From the NCBI GenBank assembly GCA_041663285.1, contig JBAZSP010000008.1, positions 1 to 42,732 on the forward strand: a DNA stretch of 42,732 nt. Reading direction: 5' to 3'. Under the pieces are notes generated by a model. It was not told the DNA's origin and ran no database searches. It saw only the letters and a program-made list of their open reading frames with translations. Below, one piece after another: positions 38,819-42,732 of this stretch. Source of the DNA: UBA1435 sp041663285. Lineage in GTDB: Bacteria; Patescibacteriota; Microgenomatia; UBA12405. Made by a program: the position numbers and the translations under genes. Numbering within the stretch: the stretch's first letter is position 1; every line of letters starts with the position of its first letter.

Positions 38819-39840
38819 TCCCAGTCGCTCCCATTATTGGCTTATCACCCATGGACGGTATTACCGACGAGGCTTTCCGCCTTCTGCAAGTTTCAATCGC
38901 CAGGCCCAATCTTTTGTTTACCGAATTTGTTTCCGCCGAAGGTCTTTGCCGCGGTGGCATCAAGCTTTTTACTCATCTTCTTTATTCCGCAATTGAGCGC
39001 CCCATAATCGGCCAATTGTTTGGCAAAGATCCCGACAGCTTCTACAAATCTTCTGTAATCCTTGCTTATCTTGGCTTCGACGGTGTCGATCTCAATCTGG
39101 GCTGCCCCGCCAAAACCGTTTTTCAGCACGGCTCCGGTGCTGCCCTAATTGCTAATCCTACTTTAGCCAAAACAATTATTATGGCCACCCATTCCGCTCT
39201 TTCCGATTATGCCCAAGGAAAAGTCAAAATATCCGAGCTTCACCTTAACCAAAAAACCCTCGATGTCCTGGCCTCCCAGAACCGCTACTCTGGCTATATC
39301 CCTAATCCATATCGGCCTACTCTGTCAGTCAAAACCCGTCTAGGCATCAGTCAGGATATCTCGCCCGATTGGATATCTTATCTTTCCCGCCTTCCTCTTA
39401 ATTTTATTACTCTTCATGGCCGTACCCTCAAAGAGGGTTATTCTGGCCTGGCTAACTGGGAGTCAATTAAGGCCGCCGCCTATCTGGCCCATGATGCCAA
39501 AATAAAGTTTTTTGGGAATGGTGATATCGGCACACTCGCTCAGGCCAAAGATTATTGCCAACGTTATCAGGTCGACGGCTGCTTAATTGGTCGGGCCGCT
39601 TTGGGTAACCCCTGGATTTTTTCCGATCATCTACCCACTTTAACCGACCGTTTTAATGCCATGTTGCTTCACACCCAGTTATATCAGCAAGTCTTTCCCG
39701 ATCGCCCGCTTGACTCCTTAAGGCACCACTATCTTTCCTATGTCTCCGGCCATCCCCGCGCCAAGCAACTTCGGGCCAAACTAGTCACTGTCTCCACCCT
39801 CCAACAGCTTTTAGACCTTGAACCGTCGATCTTAACCTGA
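38815..39840 (+). CDS. tRNA-dihydrouridine synthase
   Basis: A 341-residue flavoenzyme that reduces uridines in the tRNA D loop. It has the TIM-barrel motifs GLSPMDGITDEAFR (FMN), LFTEFVSAEGL, DLNLGCPAKTVFQHGSGAALI with the catalytic Cys in GCP, FITLHGRTLKEGYSG, FFGNGDI and GCLIGRAALGNPWIF. An insert of about 30 residues (residues about 130-160, ISELHLNQKTLDVLAS) follows the catalytic loop and is not typical of DusA/B/C. I leave the subfamily open. Confidence 0.93.
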   Translation: MIPVAPIIGLSPMDGITDEAFRLLQVSIARPNLLFTEFVSAEGLCRGGIKLFTHLLYSAIERPIIGQLFGKDPDSFYKSSVILAYLGFDGVDLNLGCPAKTVFQHGSGAALIANPTLAKTIIMATHSALSDYAQGKVKISELHLNQKTLDVLASQNRYSGYIPNPYRPTLSVKTRLGISQDISPDWISYLSRLPLNFITLHGRTLKEGYSGLANWESIKAAAYLAHDAKIKFFGNGDIGTLAQAKDYCQRYQVDGCLIGRAALGNPWIFSDHLPTLTDRFNAMLLHTQLYQQVFPDRPLDSLRHHYLSYVSGHPRAKQLRAKLVTVSTLQQLLDLEPSILT

Positions 39841-39854
39841 TAGATTATTATCTT

Positions 39855-40253
39855 ATGCCAGACATTATCACCAACCCGACTCTTCTTAATCTTCAATCAT
39901 TAATCCGCAACACCGAAGCCCGTCTAAACGAGCTTCAAAAGACCAACCAGACTTTAAAAGAAATGGTTGACGCTCTTCTAGAAAACGATCCTTCATATGT
40001 CGAATTGGACAAGCAGTCCAAAAAAGCTCAAAAAGAAAAATCTGTTGCCAAGCAACAAATACTCAAAACCCCCTCTGCCAAAGAAACAGTCGAAAAAATC
40101 AAAGACAACCAGTTCCAGATAAAGGATCTCAAAGTCGCTCTTTCCGATTATTTAGCCCAATATGTGATCGAATCTGGTAGCCGGCAGGTCGAAGATTCCA
40201 ATGGTCAGCTTCTTGATATCATCTACACTGCCAAGCTGGTCAAAAGAAAATAG
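39855..40253 (+). CDS. 132-aa coiled-coil protein of unknown function
   Basis: Mostly helical: RNTEARLNELQKTNQTLKEM and DKQSKKAQKEKSVAKQQILK are heptad-like, with a short C-terminal beta-like VEDSNGQLLDIIYTAKLV. No membrane helix or signal. It begins 14 nt after dus. No family is recognised. Confidence 0.7.
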   Translation: MPDIITNPTLLNLQSLIRNTEARLNELQKTNQTLKEMVDALLENDPSYVELDKQSKKAQKEKSVAKQQILKTPSAKETVEKIKDNQFQIKDLKVALSDYLAQYVIESGSRQVEDSNGQLLDIIYTAKLVKRK

Positions 40254-40282
40254 TTGACCAATTTGCCCAAGCCCTGTATTAT
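40254..40282 (+). promoter_or_regulatory. Promoter of the thioredoxin gene
   Basis: TTGACC (40254-40259), a 17-bp spacer and TATTAT (40277-40282), each one base from consensus. Initiation near 40289 leaves a leader of about 20 nt before ATG 40309 with no clear Shine-Dalgarno. The -35 begins right after the preceding gene's stop. Confidence 0.7.
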
Positions 40283-40308
40283 CATTACTTGTTATTCAAA
40301 AATAATCT

Positions 40309-40620
40309 ATGTCCGTAATCATTGGCACCTCACTAAACTTTAAATCCGAAGTCCTCGAAGCAAAAGGCAAAGTTATTGTGGACTTTTGGGCCGATTGGTG
40401 TGGCCCTTGCCAGATGTTGTCTCCTGTTATTGAAGAAGTCTCGACCAAAACTTCAACCAAACTGGTTAAGGTAAATGTGGACGAACAATCCGAACTTGCC
40501 CAACAGTATACGGTATTAAGCATTCCCACCGTCCTGATCTTTTCTGATGGTCAACTCAAACAGACTATCGTCGGTTTCCACCAACCAGACGACTATCTCC
40601 ACGCCTTACAATCAGCCTGA
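40309..40620 (+). CDS. trxA: Thioredoxin
   Basis: A 103-residue thioredoxin that reduces protein disulfides in the cytoplasm. The active site is FWADWCGPCQML with Cys31 and Cys34; the cis-proline segment is VLSIPTVLIFSDG. Length and motifs are normal and there is no signal peptide. It has its own near-consensus promoter. No thioredoxin reductase lies in the window. Confidence 0.95.
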   Translation: MSVIIGTSLNFKSEVLEAKGKVIVDFWADWCGPCQMLSPVIEEVSTKTSTKLVKVNVDEQSELAQQYTVLSIPTVLIFSDGQLKQTIVGFHQPDDYLHALQSA

Positions 40621-40641
40621 TCTTTTCGCCTCTTTTTCTCT

Positions 40642-40647
40642 TATAAT
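40642..40647 (+). promoter_or_regulatory. -10 element of obg, leaderless spacing
   Basis: Consensus TATAAT followed by 6 nt (TCCCTT) and ATG 40654. Confidence 0.58.
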
Positions 40648-40653
40648 TCCCTT

Positions 40654-41604
40654 ATGTTAATTGACGAGGTTCATCTTTCGGTTAAAGCCGGTAATGGTGG
40701 CCGGGGTGCTGTCCATTTTTTCCATGACCGTCATCGTCCCAAAGGTGGTCCGGACGGTGGTGACGGCGGCAAAGGTGGCTCTGTCTATTTTCTCGGTGTT
40801 TCCGATATTAGTAAATTATCCCAATTTCGTCATCAAAAAAATTTTTCCGCCATTGACGGCCAGCCTGGTGGTTCCAATCAAAAAACCGGTAAAGACGGTG
40901 ACGATCTAACCTTGTCTGTTCCCGTAGGGACGGTAGTTTCTTACGACAATGGCACCCAATTCGAAGTCGAGAATCAAGGCCAATTATATCCGGTCGCCAA
41001 AGGGGGTAGGGGAGGCCGGGGAAACTATAGCTTCCGCAGTTCCACCAATCAGGCGCCCCTGGATTTTACCCCCGGCGAAACCCGGGATCACAAAAATCTT
41101 TTTTTAAAGCTTAAATTAATTGCCCATGTCGGTCTAATCGGCTTACCAAATACCGGCAAAACCTCACTTTTAAACGAGCTAACTGCTTCACACGCCAAAG
41201 TGGCCAACTATCCCTTTACTACCCTCGAGCCCAATTTGGGTGTTACCCGTGGCAACTTCATTATTGCCGACATCCCCGGTCTTATCGAAGGTGCTTCTTC
41301 TGGTAAAGGCCTAGGCATTAAGTTTTTAAAACACATCGAACGTACCCGACTTTTGATCCATTGTTTAGCCTCCGATTCTCCCAATCTCCAAAACGACTAT
41401 TCTCTCGTCCGGCAGGAATTAAAAAATTATAGCCCTCAGCTCCTGGAAAAGCCGGAAATCATCATCCTTACCAAATCCGACTTAGTCTCTCCAGAAATCA
41501 TTCCTACACTGCTTGAAAAAGCGAAGTCGACCCTAGCTGTTTCAATTATCGACGAATCGAGCCTAACTAAACTTGAACACTTAATTTCAGCTGCCTTAAG
41601 TTAA
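40654..41604 (+). CDS. obg: GTPase Obg (CgtA)
   Basis: An essential GTPase acting in 50S ribosome assembly and stress control. Residues 1-155 are the glycine-rich Obg fold (KAGNGGRGAVHFFHD, KGGPDGGDGGKGGSVYF, AKGGRGGRGNYSF). The G domain has G1 GLPNTGKTS (163-171), PFTTLEPNLG (G2 area), ADIPGLIEGAS (G3) and LTKSD (G4). The protein ends at 316 residues, just after the G domain, so there is no C-terminal OCT domain. Its 3' end overlaps the convergent YtxH gene by 9 nt. Confidence 0.95.
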   Translation: MLIDEVHLSVKAGNGGRGAVHFFHDRHRPKGGPDGGDGGKGGSVYFLGVSDISKLSQFRHQKNFSAIDGQPGGSNQKTGKDGDDLTLSVPVGTVVSYDNGTQFEVENQGQLYPVAKGGRGGRGNYSFRSSTNQAPLDFTPGETRDHKNLFLKLKLIAHVGLIGLPNTGKTSLLNELTASHAKVANYPFTTLEPNLGVTRGNFIIADIPGLIEGASSGKGLGIKFLKHIERTRLLIHCLASDSPNLQNDYSLVRQELKNYSPQLLEKPEIIILTKSDLVSPEIIPTLLEKAKSTLAVSIIDESSLTKLEHLISAALS

Positions 41605-42033
41605 AGCCTTCTTAACTTTATCCCAATCTTTTTTCAGTTGTCCGGCTAATTTTTCTGCTCCTTTCTTTGCCGATGGAATGTCACCTTTAAATTCCTCAAC
41701 CACATCGTCAACTATCATTCCGTATTTTGACCTGTCAATTTGATTACCCGCTTTTTTAACCGCGGCTACTTTACCGGCTACCGTTTCTCTGACTTCATTA
41801 TATTTATCTACCGCCCCTTTAGTTGTATCGCCAAAAACTTCCTTTGCCTTACCTTCCGTTTCCTTAAGACTACCCTTAATTTCCTTTAGGATTTTGTTGG
41901 CTATCGCCGTAATCTCGGCCCTTGTTTCTTTACCCGACTGTGGAGCCAAAAGTAATCCTCCGATTGCCCCGGCTATTGCCCCCATAATTCCAGCCAAAAA
42001 AAATTTTCCACCATTTTTAGATAAATTAGACAT
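41596..42033 (-). CDS. YtxH-domain membrane-associated protein
   Basis: A 145-residue protein of the YtxH type: an N-terminal Gly/Ala membrane helix (FFLAGIMGAIAGAIGGLLLAP) followed by QSGKETRAEI, the family signature, and a long Ala/Lys/Glu-rich amphipathic helix. Relatives are general-stress proteins of unclear function. AAAGGAG lies a few bases before the ATG, one of the few strong Shine-Dalgarno sites in the window, so its translation differs in style from the leaderless genes nearby. Confidence 0.87.
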   Translation of the reverse strand: MSNLSKNGGKFFLAGIMGAIAGAIGGLLLAPQSGKETRAEITAIANKILKEIKGSLKETEGKAKEVFGDTTKGAVDKYNEVRETVAGKVAAVKKAGNQIDRSKYGMIVDDVVEEFKGDIPSAKKGAEKLAGQLKKDWDKVKKALT

Positions 42034-42070
42034 AATCTCCTTTAATTAACTTGTATCATTCAAGTCTAAA

Positions 42071-42732
42071 TTAAATCCTTCCGACTGTCAATAAATCAAA
42101 ATCCTTCCGTTCGATTTCGTAGTAGTATGTTTCCTCCCTGGTTACCCACCAAACCGTTTTGCCACTAAAAATTTCTTTGCCCATTATCACTTTCTCTTTT
42201 TCTTTGTCCGTTTCCACGCTTATGGTCATTTTATCCGCATTTGACGGCTTAAAGTCTTTCAGGTATTTTCCGGCTTTTAGGTTTGCCGCCAGGCTTATCC
42301 GGTCACTGTTGGGCCACTTACCCTCTCCTGGTTCTATTGTTTCTGTCTTGCCATATCTTTCTATTGTAAATTTCTTTACCTGAGAAACCGGCAAACTAAC
42401 CAGGAATCTTTTACTCCAATATTCAGGTTTAGCCAAATTACCGCTATAAATCGCTGTGTTGACCTTATATACTTTTTCTTCATTTTTTGGTTTTACATAG
42501 CTTCCGTCATACATCTTGGTCACATTACCAATCTCCAATATTTGTCCGTTAATTTCAACCATTACCGATCCGGAGATTCCTATACCCAAATTTTTAAAGT
42601 TATCTTTATTTTCGGCTACCAGATTGTCCAATTTAATTTCGGCTAACTGACCGACTAAACTATTAACTGTTTCCTCGTCAGCCGGTCTTAAGCCTTCTGC
42701 GTCATCCACCATCCATCCCTTTTCTGCCTTCT
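42071..42732 (-). CDS. DUF4340 domain protein, N-terminus outside window
   Basis: The reading frame is open to the right edge (KAEKGW precedes Met 42712), so the gene starts beyond the window. Visible are 220 residues of a DUF4340-type beta-rich domain: LRPADEETVNSLVGQLAEIK, an internal repeat of similar strand patterns (SGSVMVEINGQILEIGN), RFLVSLPVSQVKKFTIER and TVWWVTREETYYYEIERKDFD. Family members are exported or membrane-anchored and often lie beside ABC-type gliding or exopolysaccharide genes; no role can be assigned here. It is upstream of the YtxH gene on the same strand, 37 nt away. Confidence 0.7.
   Translation of the reverse strand, partial: KAEKGWMVDDAEGLRPADEETVNSLVGQLAEIKLDNLVAENKDNFKNLGIGISGSVMVEINGQILEIGNVTKMYDGSYVKPKNEEKVYKVNTAIYSGNLAKPEYWSKRFLVSLPVSQVKKFTIERYGKTETIEPGEGKWPNSDRISLAANLKAGKYLKDFKPSNADKMTISVETDKEKEKVIMGKEIFSGKTVWWVTREETYYYEIERKDFDLLTVGRI

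Overview
The window looks like chromosomal sequence from a Candidate Phyla Radiation (Patescibacteria) bacterium, most likely in or near Microgenomates. That placement rests on gene content and style, not on a marker tree: very tight packing with overlapping convergent and tandem genes, many small hypothetical membrane proteins, a DUF4446-DUF3048-winged helix-secDF cluster, RRM proteins, and a GH130-GT4 cluster. Base composition is moderate and strongly strand-asymmetric: the + strand is pyrimidine-rich whichever strand is coding.

Layout. 1-9150: ychF (cut by the window edge), a radical SAM gene, miaA, an AI-2E-type permease, a compact RNase P RNA on the minus strand preceded by two very small genes, then a + strand run of DUF4446, DUF3048, winged-helix regulator, AbrB-like protein, secD and secF. 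9153-11662 (minus): methyltransferase, CCA-adding enzyme, RRM protein. 11793-21474: recJ, an unassigned structured RNA with terminator, an aspartyl-tRNA synthetase fused to a YbaK-like editing domain, a D-Ala-D-Ala carboxypeptidase, a minus-strand membrane protein, gltX and four envelope genes. 21520-29564: trmD, a dolichol-phosphate-mannose-synthase-like/GtrA fusion, stand-alone YbaK, pyruvate kinase and a GH130-GT4-(alpha/alpha)6 carbohydrate operon. 29704-36169 is the most accessory part: an unknown protein, Nudix, peptide deformylase, GIY-YIG, a PhnP-like hydrolase, a 76-aa membrane protein and a 1021-aa helical-repeat protein resembling the C-terminal half of a NACHT/STAND protein without its NTPase. 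36455-36789 holds tRNA-Gln(CUG) and an array of tRNA 5'-half copies broken by 26-bp palindromes. 36877-42732: a 53-aa gene, a metallo-hydrolase, lipoprotein, RRM, dus, coiled-coil, thioredoxin, obg, YtxH and DUF4340 genes.

How it fits together. Much of the window is translation and RNA metabolism (miaA, rnpB, cca, aspS, gltX, trmD, dus, def, tRNA-Gln, obg, ychF, two RRM proteins). tRNA-Gln has a U1-A72 pair and no encoded CCA, and AspRS is of archaeal type; both suit an indirect GatCAB route to Gln-tRNA and possibly Asn-tRNA, though no gat genes lie here. The rest is cell envelope (secDF, DacA-like, VanZ-like, CAP, glycosyltransferases) and a little central metabolism (pyk).

The main things to look at again are: (1) a -10 hexamer placed 5-6 nt before the start codon at about sixteen genes, predicting widespread leaderless mRNAs; (2) the 1021-aa and 76-aa neighbours, which share an 18-residue motif conserved in protein but not in codons; (3) the tRNA-Gln half/palindrome array; (4) the AspRS-YbaK fusion; (5) the unassigned RNA upstream of aspS; (6) small genes at 4139-4463 and 36877-37038.
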